A DNA stretch of 64,000 nt, taken from Lithospermum erythrorhizon. Its lineage: Eukaryota; Streptophyta; Magnoliopsida; Boraginales; Boraginaceae. The translations under genes were made by a program, and so were the position numbers. The stretch spans positions 124,001-188,000 of the forward strand of contig JADFUC010000388.1 in NCBI GenBank assembly GCA_019722365.1, in the 5' to 3' direction. Position 1 is the stretch's first letter, and every line of letters starts with the position of its first letter. The notes beneath the pieces were generated by a model. The model was given only the letters and a program-made list of their open reading frames with translations, made no database searches and was not told the origin of the DNA. Shown piece after piece: positions 50,111 to 62,800 of the stretch.

Positions 50111-50167
50111 TTCGTGCACCACTATGTGAGACTTTCAAGCACTGCGATTTCCAACAGTTACGTGGCC

Positions 50168-50340
50168 TCGGTGCAATATACAAGCGAATACACAAAAATA
50201 TCTACGGTTGAAGTTCAACTATTAAAAAATTAAAAAATCAAAATGTGACAATCGGTGCAATATCCAGGCGAAGACACAAAAATATCTATGGTTAAAGTTC
50301 AACTATTAAAATATTGAAAAATTAAAATGTGACAATCTTT
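50168..50340. repeat. Tandem duplication, unit about 84 bp
   Basis: Copies start with CGGTGCAATATA/CCA at 50168 and 50251 and share CACAAAAATATCTA, GTTCAACTATTAAAA and AAAATGTGACAATC. The unit lies just downstream of the SINE-like sequence. Confidence 0.75.
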
Positions 50341-53300
50341 TAGAAACGAATGGAGTATTTGGACTTTTAGATAGCCATAAAGCTTCCATCATAATACTAA
50401 TGGAATTCATTTATTTGACTATGTTAACCATAAAGCTAATGATAATGTACAATGTTTTCCATCATATATATCGTTAGGTAACGTTTTTCTTAGTTCCCTT
50501 ATCCTTTATGATTTAACAAATTTTAGTATTGGTCACCAGTGATACAATCTTTCTTTGTCTATTAGAATGAAATTGAAATAATAATAGAAAACATTTGCAA
50601 CTGATAATTAAAATTCATTTTACCAAAACGAATTATTATGAAAATTTCTCTCTGGAAATGTTAGCAATATCACTATCCTAACTATAACTAAATAAAGGTT
50701 ATTACCATTAACAAGTATTTTTCGTCAAAACGAAGTTTCTAATGAAAGAGATTAATAATAATGATGGTAGTCGGTGGCGCAAGACTTCAGTCCATGGATG
50801 ATTCTGATAGTACGACTCTTTGATTGTGCTCGTTATTCTAAAGTTGGTTTTCAATTCCGCAAATTACAATATCAATAAAAATTTCTTCTAGTTTTAAATT
50901 TTGAAATCACAATTTTTATATATGTTGTATCATAATATATCATCTTATGTTTATGGTCTTGGTCTACTAATTTTTTAAGAAGAAGTTATGTTAACATGTT
51001 GTTTAACCTTGATATTTTTGATCTATTAATTTTTTTAGGAAGAAATTATGTAAGAAAATTATTAATCATAAACAGGTTAGAGATATTGTATTAATAACCT
51101 AAACAGGTAATGTAACATTTAATAAAATTTCAATAGTTGAAAATCACACATGAAATTAAGAAATGGACATGGAAATGAATTAAAAATATTTGTTTGAGAT
51201 TGAGTTTGCATTTAGAACTAACTTAATTTGAAAAGTACTTAAAGAAAATGTAGTTTATCTAGAGAGTTGTTAGTTAGTGGAGTTGAATAGGGAAATAGTC
51301 GATGTCTTAGCTAGATATACCGAGTATTGAACAATCGTATAGTCAATGAATTGACTTGACACAATGTATAATTGGTCAAGTGGATTGCATGGAATTTGGG
51401 GGTGTAATTATGGGTCAGAAATGGAGGATCAAGGATTATTATTGCAAACCTCGGCTGGAAGTTGTTTCAAGTGCAAGAAATTGCACGTCTGGAGACGTAA
51501 GACGTAAGTTGCACTATACCTCCATCCCTAAAGATTGTGTTGAGAATCGATATCGTTGTTGTCGGTTTAATTTCCGATTTTACATACGTTTGATTTTTAT
51601 CGAGCTTGTCTTCCTTGTCCGGATAGAAGCGTAATGCTTCACCTTGCAAACCCATTAGGCATAGCGCTAAGATGAAAATAGAAAGGGAGGCTGAATGTGA
51701 AGCGAAATTCGCAAAGACTTCTTGCCTATTTAAGGGTTTTTTCACATACAAAAAGAAGGTTACTCACTGTCATCACCCAACAGCGCAAAACATATAGATT
51801 TTTAAGTTAAGTATTAGTGGATTGGGTTGAATGAGTCAATTAACGATTATTGGTAGCCATGTCAGCAATCTCGCTTTTGGCGCATTTGATCTAGCAATGG
51901 AATTGAAGGCTTCGTTATTGTCGAACGTTACACATGTCATGAAATGAAATGGAAGAGTGCGAAGTCACACTCGCATAGATCGGAATAACACCCGAAACAA
52001 GTCGAGAATTACTGAGGACAATACACTCGCATCCATAGCAGGGACAAGAAGAACACGAAGTATGCCCACAAGTACACTCCACATAAAAAACAAGACAAGA
52101 AGCCCATGGCATGCAAATTAAAAGATCGGGGGACACGATGCCGTGTCGAGTCGGCAAAAATTAAGACGGAACTCCCTACGAAGGTCTTCGAGGTTGACAG
52201 CGAGGGGGCACGAGCAATTAGCGTATCAACTACAAAGTAGAACTCTACCCACAAAGGTCCTCGAGTTCAACAAATAACGGCGGAAATACAAAAAAATCAC
52301 ATCACTATTAACAAATGCAGGAAGTTAATAGATAAATACAAGTGACAAAACAAAAAACAGGCTACAAGTCCCCAAGCCACCATCGATGAGTGGTTTCAAA
52401 TTTACCCAAACAATATTCCATGGCATTCCAATGAAGACACCTGACACACAAGGAGTATCGGCATGCATATTCATAGACATAACATGAAAGATTGAAAATT
52501 TACTCAAAACTCCTGACATATGCATTTTCATTCCAGCGATAAGTTTCTCGGCCAAAATTTTCTACAAAGACAATGACAAGAGAAAGTGAACATGCTCAAA
52601 ATGGCATCGTATAATGACAAGAATATCAAATATAATTTATTCCACTCCTTTTAGGTAATTCATTTAACAATCAAATAATTGACAGGAGCAACACATGCAT
52701 TCATTAATCAAATCATTCTCCATCTGATTGGAAATAATAGACACATGCTCCACCTCACTTGAAGCATCATCAACAAATCTCACCTTTAGTTAACCACTAG
52801 CACATAAGGTTCACCTAAAGGAATGTGGGGCAAGCTTTGTCCTTGCCAAGTGACTACGATTATCTGAAATCTGTCTTATCGATAATAATGTTACTTAAAA
52901 AATCTGTGAGTTCGGCATGACAAACATACAAGTTATTTTTCTTCTACTTGATCAAAATAACAAAGAGAACCTTTCACGGTTCACCTTTCCACTTCCCAAT
53001 TTCCCTCGAGGCGAACATCTCAGAAGCCGCAGATAGCAAATTATACCGTAATTCGAGGATTGAATTTATATGGATTGTTACAAATAACAAGACATGAAGT
53101 CTTGGGTACGTTATTGAGTTGTCTAGAATCGATTCTTTTATGGTTGGTAAGTCATTTACAAAATTTATCGGATCAGCTTTGGAGCTTGATCCAATGCGTC
53201 GTGCGCTCGTGCCCTCCCCTCCCTCGGTGGTTCCGTGATATCTGAGCTCCTAATAAAAAATGTAGTATTCGAGTTTATTACTATTTGGGCTTGTGTTTGA

Positions 53301-53534
53301 TCGAATCTTACAATAAAAATGATTTAAATCTAAACCCATTACGAAAAAATATAATATTCGTCTTTTCCGAGCAGGTTCGCTCAATAAAGCAAACACGTGT
53401 ATTAATCTCTACTCATACTTAACGAGTAGGTTCGCTCACTCGATAAACTTAGAAGCCAACCACGAGCTATATCCAGAAAACCAACCATATGAGTCATTAA
53501 CAGTCAAATTTTAAGCACATTAATAATATACAAA
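50341..53534. other. Gene-free stretch with possible retrotransposon LTR remnant
   Basis: I recognise no gene. 51467-51790 is less AT-rich and on the minus strand reads like an LTR end region (a TTAAATAGGC motif followed by CTTCTATCCGGACAAGG), but no partner LTR was found. 51900-52560 has overlapping short minus-strand frames without recognised domains. Sequence near 52160 is partly repeated near 52235 (CCTACGAAGGTC / CCACAAAGGTC). Confidence 0.4.
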
Positions 53535-53790
53535 GAGCTTCATGCAAGCTATACCACAACTCATTAACGACCCTAATTTAAAGATTCATTAATAAATGAA
53601 GAGCTTTATGGGAGAGGTACCACAAGCTATTGTGCTCGCTCATGCTTGACTAATTAACAATCCTAATTTAAAGGCTCATTAATAAATGAAGAGCTTCATG
53701 CGAGCTATACCAACTTCGTTCATGCTCGACTTATTAACAACCCCAACTTAAAAGGCTCATTAATAAATGAAAGAGTTTCATATTTATTGT
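53535..53790. repeat. Short tandem repeat array, 3-4 degenerate units
   Basis: Units start with GAGCTT(C/T)ATG at about 53536, 53601 and 53691, with a fading copy at 53773. They share CTAATTTAAA and GGCTCATTAATAAATGAA. Unit length varies from about 65 to 90 bp. The array lies 280 bp beyond the 3' end of the MRF1 gene. Confidence 0.75.
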
Positions 53791-54068
53791 TCAGCATAAA
53801 CCTTGTTTGAAAACTAGAAAGGAAAAAGTGAGATGAAACACTAAATACAGCACTAGAAATAGGTAAAAGAACATCATCCATATTGTTTAAAAACTATTGT
53901 CAAAACTCAAAAGGATGCAAAGAGTAACTTTCTACATTCATAAAACATGTAGCTACTGCATATTGCAACCATTCAATCTCAAATTAGCATGAAAAGAACA
54001 TTAAGCAAACAGCATACAAAGAAACAAACAGAGCCATCTTTCTCTAGTAAAAAGGTGCAGAAAATAGC

Positions 54069-57000
54069 TTATGCCTCGGGCACCGACGAGCCAAAGCTTG
54101 GTAGCAACCAGCCTCTCTCTTTACCATGGTCAACATAGAAACTAAATTTATCCTTTGCATTTGGAATATCGAGAGCCAAATCGTCGAGCCCGTCCTTGAT
54201 CCTGGTGAAGCCCTTGGTCATCTGATTGATGGTGATCAGCCCCTCGTTAAAACACTCGCGCAGCAAATCTAGCAACCTATCGTTCTTCTTTTCCATAGCC
54301 ATGACCAACGCTTTCTTCACCACTTCATGAGTGAAGAAAGGCATACCAAGATCACGGATGCACTGGCAAGCTTCAGTAAGTACACCCCCAGTTTCGAACT
54401 CTTCGAGGAGCTTCTGAATCTTATCTTTGGCATCCTCAACAGCCCAGCCAGTTCCACCTCCCCAGCACCTCAGGAGCCTCTCGCCTGCATGTCTTGCTCC
54501 TATGAGTGACCTAGCCATACGTACAGTCTCGGTCCCACTGCCATTTGGAGGTAGCCTGCTGGCAATTTCATCTAGATTCAATGGGGCAAGCACATCATCA
54601 ATGACTGCCCTGGCGAGAAACAGAGAAAGTGCATGTGATGCATCTAATATGTCAAGAGCAGTGTCTTCTGCAGATTCGAGAAGCCTGGTGAAACCATCAA
54701 CTATGTCTTCAGTTGAGAGGATTTCAACATGAAGTGCCGAAAGCAAAACAGAAGCCATTTCCTTTTCTCTATTTTTTCGATCCATAGCAAGGGTGAATAG
54801 CTTCTTGAGGAAAATGGGGTAGAACTGAGGTGCCCCAAGATCTTCCACGCTTCGGATTAGTTCAGGAATGTCATCTGAGAGAAAATATTCATGTATTATG
54901 GTAACTGCTTCCTCTTTGTACCGCCTCACCTTTTCAGCATCGTTTGGTACATCTCCATTTTCTCCAGAAGAATTCACATAGGGCATCGACACCGCCGGAG
55001 GTACACGGGGTACCAAAGCCTTGCACAAATTTTTTGCATTTGGTATGTCAAGTGCCAGGTCATCAAGGCTATCTGATAAACGAGAAAAACCTTTTGCCAT
55101 TTGACTAGAACTTATTAGACCCTCCACAGATGCCTCCTTAAGTAACTTCAGAATGAGTGGTTCTGCTGTGCGAATCTCCATAGCAATGATTAAAGCTCTC
55201 TTGACAACTTCGTGATGGAAAAATGAAACTCCTAACTGCCTAATACACCTACAGGCCTCAGAAGTATCGACAGTGAAATGGGTGATCCCACCCCATCGCC
55301 TCTCCACCAGCTCAGCATGATGTGGAGCAGAAAGATAACTCTTCTCAGCAGTCTGCAGAACTTGAAACCCTTTGGAGGACTCTGGTAGCATCCTCCCCGC
55401 CCTTGTAATAAATGCGGGAGGAAGAATATCATCAACAATTGCCCGTGCAAGAAATAATGCTAGCACATCAACGGCATCAGGAATATCAACAGCCAAGTCG
55501 TCAGCTGACTCAACGAGCAGGTAAAAACCTTGCCTGATCTGGGCTGCAGTGATGACATCAGCATAAAGAGCTGAAAGTAAAACTGAGGACATCTCCTTCT
55601 CCTTGTCATGTTTATCCATGGCCATTGAAACAAGCCTCTTGATGAAATAAGGATGGTATTCTGTTGAACCCAGTTCTCTGAGATCAGAAGCAGCAACATG
55701 AACATCACCGGTGCTAAAGTATTCCTCAATGATGGATACAACAGATTTCTTGTATTCATCCAAGGGATCAGATAGAGTTGTACTCACGAGCTCATAAGGC
55801 TCCTGATGCAAAAAATGTTAAACCGTTACACTAACTAGATGTCATATGTCGCGAAATATTGAGCTGATTACAACGGAAGGGAAGAAGGTAAGGAATCTGT
55901 GAGTAGAGCAGAAGTTTAAGGACTGAATATACAGAAGATTACCATGACAGATGAATATTACCTCACCACTGTCATAGTTTGGATCGTTTCTATCAATGTA
56001 TGGTTCCCCGTCAGTATCAAGTAGTTTTCCCCAAGTTCCCTTACCACCACCACCATCTGTTTAGACCAGGATGTATTAAGACCGACGAGTATTGATGTAT
56101 AAAACATAATTATAGTAGTAGTACTATCCTTACTGTAATACTTAAAAAAAAAGCAAAAGTATATTTATACATATATAATTATCTATTGGGATCTACTGTG
56201 ACTAAGAATTGAGTCATAAGAGTATTATAAAAAAAAATCAAGGAAAGAATAATCAAAGTAAGACCAGAAGGCTTCTGAATCAGAATACACTCACTCTATG
56301 TAACATAACTATGATGCAAAAACAGGAAGGGTTACACAAAATTAGTAAAGAATATTTCTTATAATGCTAGTTATTACCAAGTACATAAAGTACAAACCCT
56401 GTATAAATGCTCTTAAATAAAAAACGAATTCAGTGGATTAGCTTAAATGTGGCAGCAGAATGAAACACAAACAAGGAAAATACTTGCTCCCAACACAATT
56501 CAAAAAACTGTCCATCACACAGAAGATAAACCCTCGAAACATCAACAACAGCAAAAATTATGAGATAACAAAGGGTTCTATCATATGACGTTGATAAGTA
56601 CACTTCAATATCCTCCAGGCATAAGCCTATTAGATATATGATTTCTAATATATATCCTTAGATAACTATAATTGTTTTAGGATATATGATGAATAAAAGC
56701 CAGGTGCATGTTAATCATATAATTGAATTTCAAATGGTAACATAGTTGTGAAGGAGACAATTGATTGTCCTTTTACATGATCCATAGACTAGAAAGATAG
56801 CATCGGATTCAATTAAATACGACCTTCAGAGATGCATAAAATCAAAACATAGAATCCATATATAATGTGGAAACCTAAATACTTTTCTCTGTGTTCACTT
56901 TTACCCTTCTTAACTCGGATAAGCTTCCCAGAGTGAGTGCGCCGCATATGCCTCTCTGAAACAGCAGCTGAAGGGCCTTTTCCACCACCTGGAGCCTTGG

Positions 57001-57157
57001 GGAAGTGCTCAGCTAGTAGTGCAGACGACGTCTTTGGACTCGAAGATTTAAGAGTAGGAGACTTGGGGGATGATGACAAAATCTCAGCAGCATTCTCTGT
57101 CGCAACTTTCATCCTCTCCCTCTGTTCCTCTGTCAAGAACCCATCGCTTGACGCCAT
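54069..57157 (-). CDS. MRF1: MRF1-type protein with four MA3 domains (translation regulator)
   Basis: MA3-domain translation regulatory factors bind eIF4A and ribosomes and tune translation under TOR and energy control. Exons (minus order): 57157-56905, 56056-55962, 55802-54069; phases fit, giving 693 residues. The N-terminus MASSDGFLTEEQRERMKVA and the link GGGGKGTWGKLLDTD are typical of the family. The large exon 3 holds the four MA3 repeats: about residues 135-250 (EYKKSVVSIIEEYFSTGDV), about 290-370, about 400-515 and about 560-680. The second repeat is short: between THFTV and DTSEACRCIRQLG about 19 residues of the usual first helix are absent, in frame. Acidic LDDLALDIP motifs are kept. 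A non-coding first exon precedes (58789 to about 59020). Open throughout, so likely functional. Confidence 0.92.
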
Positions 57158-57618
57158 TCCAAATAACAAATCCACTCGGCTGCAATTTCAACAACTTAGT
57201 TTCTAGCTATACATATATCTCAATGAGCTAAGTTTCTAAATAAAAGCATATAATATATACACAATTTATTAAATTTCCTAGTATAAAAAATATGACAACC
57301 TTCATCATAGTAATTTAGCAGAGAAAATCCTAAATAAAATAAATGTTATGATATTTACCTTTACGTAGATACATATGCTTCACCAATACAATATGTCCCA
57401 CCATTTACTTACATACAACAATCTTCTTACTCATGTAAGCAGTCCACTAACACATACATACATACAAACATACATACAGGACATATAACCATAATACAGA
57501 GTATCAAAGCGAAATCAGATTCTAGATATCCAAATTTAAACAATCATACCGAACAAAGCTATTAAATTTTCATAGTCATCACAACCAATACAAAAACTGC
57601 TTACAAATAAGTTCAATA

Positions 57619-57881
57619 CCCCCTCCATCCCAAAAAGAATGTCCAATTTGATTTTCAATGGTCAAAATTAACAAACTTTGTATCTTTAATTGACACACAT
57701 GATATTCATTCAAATCAAAATTATCATGTTAATGTAAACCACCTTTAAAAAACTAGCATTTGATATATTTTCACCAAATATTAAACAACATATACACATA
57801 TACAAAACTCGAGTTCAAAATTTAAAAACAAAATTAACCATAAACATTCAAAATTGGACAATTTTCTTGGGACATAGGGAG
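57619..57881. mobile_element. MITE, Stowaway-like, in MRF1 leader intron
   Basis: The ends are inverted repeats: CCCCCTCCATCCCAAAAAGA at the left, and at the right TTGGGACATAGGGAG, read inward as CTCCCTATGTCCCAA. Both continue inward to a shared TGTCCAATTT. The interior resembles the MITE at 32942-33268. At 263 bp with no frame, it fits the common plant CTCCCTCCGTCCC-type MITEs. Confidence 0.7.
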
Positions 57882-58149
57882 CATTAACAACACAAACAAT
57901 CACATTACTCAAATTCAAATAACAATTCCAAAATTGGGTCAATTTTGGTACTTGAGTGATAAAAATGGATCGAAAGTGACTTCGGGTGATCGAATTGGCA
58001 TATAAATGAATATAAATGAAACTCGAGTGATGTTCAAAGCCATTTGCCCTACAAACTATTAAAAAAGGAATAATTAAAACTACTAAAAAAAGTATGCTAT
58101 CTAATAATTAAAACACAATTCCTTAAACAATACCTCACTTCAAATTCTT

Positions 58150-58740
58150 CGCAAAGAAACCACGGAAATTAAAAAATGGACAATCTTTTTGGGATAAAGG
58201 GAATATTAACTACACAAACAATTACATTACTCTAAATTCAAATACTACAATCTAAACAATCACCAATTTAATTACTAAAACAACTCCAGAATTTACACTA
58301 TCTAATCATTAAAAATGGACAATCTTTTTGGGACAAAGGGAATATTAACTACACATGCCATCACATTACTCTAAATTCAAATAATAATCTAAACAATCAC
58401 CAATTCAATAACTAAAACAACTTCGATATTTACACTACCTAATAATTAAATAATGGACAATCTTTTTGGGACAAAGGAAATATTAACTACGCAAACAATC
58501 ACATTACTCTAAATTCAAATAATACAATCTAAACAATCACCAATTCAATAACTAAAACAACTTCATAATTTACACTATCTAATCATTAAAAAATGGACAA
58601 TCTTTTTGGGACAAATGGAATATTAACTACACAAACAATCACAATAATATAACACAAATAACAAGATAAATATAAACTATCAACAAATGAATAATTACAA
58701 TAACTCCAGATTTTACACTATCTAATAATCAAAACAAAAT
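58150..58740. repeat. 139-bp tandem array in MRF1 leader intron
   Basis: Four copies are recognisable by ATGGACAATCTTTTTGGGA at 58176, 58315, 58453 and 58592, spaced 138-140 bp. Each continues with GGGAATATTAACTACAC, AACAATCACATTACTC and ATTTACACTATCTAAT. The unit starts with what looks like the right end of the neighbouring MITE plus its flank (compare 57853-57930). The array therefore probably grew by duplication of the MITE-flank junction. Confidence 0.85.
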
Positions 58741-59049
58741 TCCTTAAAACAAAAAAATATTAAAAAAATACATTTCTTAAACAAATACCTCAGTACAAAT
58801 TCTTCGGTTAAATGCCTCCAAAATCCTCAAATCTTGGCTCGATTTCGAGCCAAGAGAGGAATACAACAAAGCTGAATCTCCGATTTTAACAATAATCACA
58901 CACACTACTGTGTGTAATTTCCAATTTTCACAAACAATAATAAATTGAAATTTAGGTGAATTTGTGATAATTGTCCCAAAATGATTGTCCAGTTTGGTTG
59001 ATTTGATTTAGGTTTTTTTGATTTAGATAAGGATTGAGGATGAAATGGG

Positions 59050-59060
59050 TATTTATATGG
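59050..59060 (-). promoter_or_regulatory. TATA box of the MRF1 gene
   Basis: CCATATAAATA on the minus strand is a near-consensus plant TATA box. It lies about 30 bp above the inferred start of the leader exon and points towards MRF1. Confidence 0.55.
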
Positions 59061-59804
59061 AGGCTACGGTTACGAACAAACATTTTAGGGGATCAATGGG
59101 ACTGTTCCACGTGGAGGGGATTGTTTTGTCGGGTCCACAAGGAGTTTCGTACTTCCATGTTCGAGAGTTTGTGAAAGGGTGAAATTATGGTGAGTTAGAC
59201 TTTCGACACGAGGAGTCCAGCGTCTGGAACATCGGAAACTAACAAACCGGATCCATATTCACCCGTTAAAGTTATTAATGTTATACACCAGAATGGTTCT
59301 GAACTGATAACACGATAAATACTTAAAGTTTTTGTATATGTCGAAAATATCTAAAAAATCAGATTGGAATAGACGAGCATGCTCAAAGAATCAGGATTGA
59401 AATATCTAGTAAGTAGAAATATCGAAATATTAAATACTATACGTCTGTGCGAATCACAAAAAACCGAACCGAAAATTGATTCAAAATAAAATAATACGAG
59501 ACAAAAAATTAAATACTACTAGAAAATATAATTCAACTCAAATCATATAGTCAATTCATCTTCTTTACATGAAAAAAGCCCAAACCCCTTTATTTTCATC
59601 AATTATTAACTAGTGAATCATAATAAATCAATAAATGATTTAGCCATATTTATTTAATTTTCATATAAACATTAATTTCTGGAACCAAATCCAAATAATA
59701 TTTGGTTCCAAAAAATAATTAATTCAAAATCTCCAATTTCCCAAATATTTTATAAAAAAAATTATCAATTGAATTAAATAAAAATTAATTGAAAAAATTA
59801 AGAT
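59061..59804. other. Shared upstream region of divergent MRF1 and VPS20
   Basis: MRF1 (-) and VPS20 (+) are transcribed away from this region of about 0.75 kb. The MRF1-proximal half is GC-richer, with CCACGTGG at 59108-59115, a perfect G-box palindrome that could serve the MRF1 promoter. The VPS20-proximal half is AT-rich and should contain its 5'UTR. No coding frame is evident. Confidence 0.5.
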
Positions 59805-62800
59805 ATGGGAAATATATTTGTGAAGAAGCCAAAGATCACAGAGGTAGATAGAGCAATACTTTCTCTCAAGACCCAAAGAAGAAAGCTTGCTGATTATCAG
59901 AGAAAGGTATATAAATTTTAATTTTGACTTTTAATTTTTTTTTTAATTTTTTTTTGATGATTTTAATTTGGGTAGAGCTGTTTTTTTATTGTAGAAAATG
60001 TATTTTATTGGATCATATGTAAATATTAATTCTTTTTTATGATTTGTATTTAATCTTTTAATATTATTGATTATCAGTGTAAGGTAGGATAATTTCATAT
60101 TTTGACTTTTTAATGTTATTGATTATTTTGATTTGTTGCTGATTTGAATTTGGGTAGAGCTGTTTTTAATTTTAAATAATGTATTTTATTGAATTATGTG
60201 GAAAGATTGAATTTTTTTTATGTGTTTTTGGTTGTAATTGTTTATTTTATGCATTGTGGGTAGGTTTAGAGAAAAGGGGTGTTTTTTGTTGGAGTTGTAA
60301 TTGAAGATGTGAAGTAAAAGTTGTGATTTTTAGAGTTATGTATGAATTTTCGAATTTAAGAGGAGGTTTTGTGTCGAAATATTTGTTGGACATTTATTTT
60401 AGGGAGTTATTTGGCTGAGACTACAGTAGCATTAACATGTGCTAATGCCTTTGAAGAGGTTTCCGCCTAAGCGGTGTAAGGGGGTCGGATAGTACACGAC
60501 CTTTGTTTGTGATATTTGTTATTGGATGCTTGGATTGGTGAGGTCAGTCCCATTTTCATTAGAAATTCAATGTTGAGATCTTTTGGGGCGATTGTGATGC
60601 TGCTGAATGGATGTTAAAGATAGTTGTGTGAACCAATCAGAATATTTCTGGGTGAAATTACGTCTCTTTGTGTGTTCTGTGTTTGCACAATATGTATCCT
60701 GTGGTTGATTTCTGATAGTTCTTCTATCTGATGAAGAAGACAGTTCAGTGTTGCACTGAACAATATATATTTTGAAGGACATTCTATATGGATGATTTAT
60801 ATGGATGATTGGGTGAGCTTTGTTATGTGTTTTGGTTGTAATTGTTTATTTTATGCATCGTGGGTACGACCAGAAAAGGGGTTTCTTTGCTCTAGTCATA
60901 ATAGAAGTTGTGAAGTGAAAGTTATGAATTTTAGAATTCCCAGATACATTTATGATTTAAGGTGGGAATTCATTGTTGAGATTTTTTTATCATGATGGTG
61001 TTGAGTGGTTGTTTAAGATAATTGTGTGAACCTAACAGAATAATGAATGTTGAAATCACATCTCTTCACGTGTTCTGCAATTAGACAATTTGTATGACGT
61101 GGTTAACGAAAGAGCAGGGGTGGAGGGCATTCATTACCAAAAGGGGCCATATTTATAGATTAAAAAATAGTTATTATATATATTTAGTTATACAATAATA
61201 AAATAATATACAAATCTTTGGAGTTTGGGATAATGAGAATTGAGAGCTTGCACAAATGATAAATACAACTGATAGGTCGTGGAGTAGTCCTCCAAATAAA
61301 TAATTCTCACTTCATTATATATTTTTACATGTTAATATGTAATGATTTAAATATAATATGTCTCAAGATTTTCCTCACCATAACTCCACACTAGTTGAGT
61401 GCACAAAGCCGTTTCTGTTATAATATCTAATATCTACTTATCTTCTAGATATCTTGTGTTAGTACATTCGTTTTCATCATCAAGTTCATTTGAAAATTGA
61501 GGTTTAAGGTATATGTTCTTCGTGATAAGCGTAGACGTAAACTGTGTTTCTAGTTTAATCAATTAAATTATTATTTTTTTATTTTGTTTCAACTTGGCCT
61601 TGGCCCTCCTATGTTCACATCCTGGCTCCGCCCCCTGCGAAAGAGCTACTTCTTCTGTCTTATGAAGAGGTGATAATTGGAATATAAGTTCATTCTTGCT
61701 CTAAAAGATGATATATTTCATATACCATTCTATGTGGGTGATTGGTGAGCTTTTTTGGGGTAGCTTTTAAGCTGTCACTCATAAAAAACACGTGGACATG
61801 AAGGTTTTTGCTGTACAAGCTTCAACAAAAGTTCTTAAAAAACTCACCTAAACACCCATATATCCTTTTCCAATCTCTGAGGCAGTTCAGATGCCTAAAC
61901 ATGTTGTGACAGGTCATTATGATAAAATGTAATTGAATTTTTTCTTGATATATGGGGTATGGTTTTATCTTCGTAGGCACATGGCCTACATGTTTTCCTC
62001 CAATTATTTGAGTGGTTATGTTGATATGTGATATCCACGTTCCAGCATTACTTGACTTTTTACATTTGTTATTCTCAATTTTTAGCTAGAGGCGGTCATA
62101 GAAGCTGAGAAGCAAGCTGCAAAGGACTTACTACGTGAGAAGAGGAAAGATAGGGCCTTGTTAGCTTTGAAGAAGAAAAAGGTTCAAGAAGATTTACTGA
62201 AGAATGTGGATACATGGCTTATTAATGTGGAGCAGCAAGTGAGTAATGCTACGTTTATACAGGATCTTGTCTCCTTTTATGTTTCCTTTGCCACTTTCTG
62301 TATTTTATATAGAATGGAATTAACCAAGATTGCTGTTTGGTTTAGTTGGCAGATGTTGAGCTTGCTAGCAGGCAGAAGGCTGTATTTGAGAGTTTGAAGA
62401 CTGGAAATAGCGCTATTAAGGCCATTCAAAGTGAAATCAATTTAGAGGATGTCCAAAAGTTGATGGATGATACTGCAGAGGCGAAAGCTTACCAAGATGT
62501 AAGCTTCCCTATTCTTGTCTTTAATGTATCCGTTAAGCAATATTATTTCTAGTGAGAAGCCTCGATTGGTGAGGTCAGTGTCATTTTCATCTGAAGATTA
62601 GTTATTACCATGGAATTCAATGTTGAGATCTCTTTTTGTGATCATGAGGCTGCTGAGTGGAAGAGTTAAACCATAAGTTGAAGAGATAATATAGTCTGTT
62701 ACTTGTACCTAATTGTAATTAAAGCAGAGATGTCCTAGTTGTCACTTGATTTGGGCAAAAAAAAAAATCGAGTAGCTATAGCCATATTTCATTTTGCCTT

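Larger units (their letters stand above)
57158..59020 (-). other. MRF1 5' leader: non-coding exon and 1.6 kb intron
   Basis: On the minus strand the coding exon is preceded by an acceptor (TTGCAG at about 57180). A matching donor CTGAG/GTATTT at 58789 would end a leader exon starting near 59020, about 30 bp below a TATA box. The intron (about 57180-58788) contains a MITE and a tandem array. A decayed copy of the donor region (58132-58155, TACCTCACTTCAAATTCTTC) sits inside the intron. Splice sites are inferred. Confidence 0.55.

Noticed and set aside
51467..51751. 94-codon minus-strand frame as a secreted protein gene
   Set aside because: A hydrophobic stretch is present, but the surroundings resemble an LTR end and there is no recognised family match.
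53535..53790. CRISPR-like repeat spacing
   Set aside because: Units are degenerate, unequal in length and repeated throughout, with no unique spacers; this is a plant minisatellite-type array.
54327..54732. Plus-strand open frames opposite the MRF1 exon 3
   Set aside because: They are antisense shadows of a well-supported 577-codon MA3 exon and show no family features.
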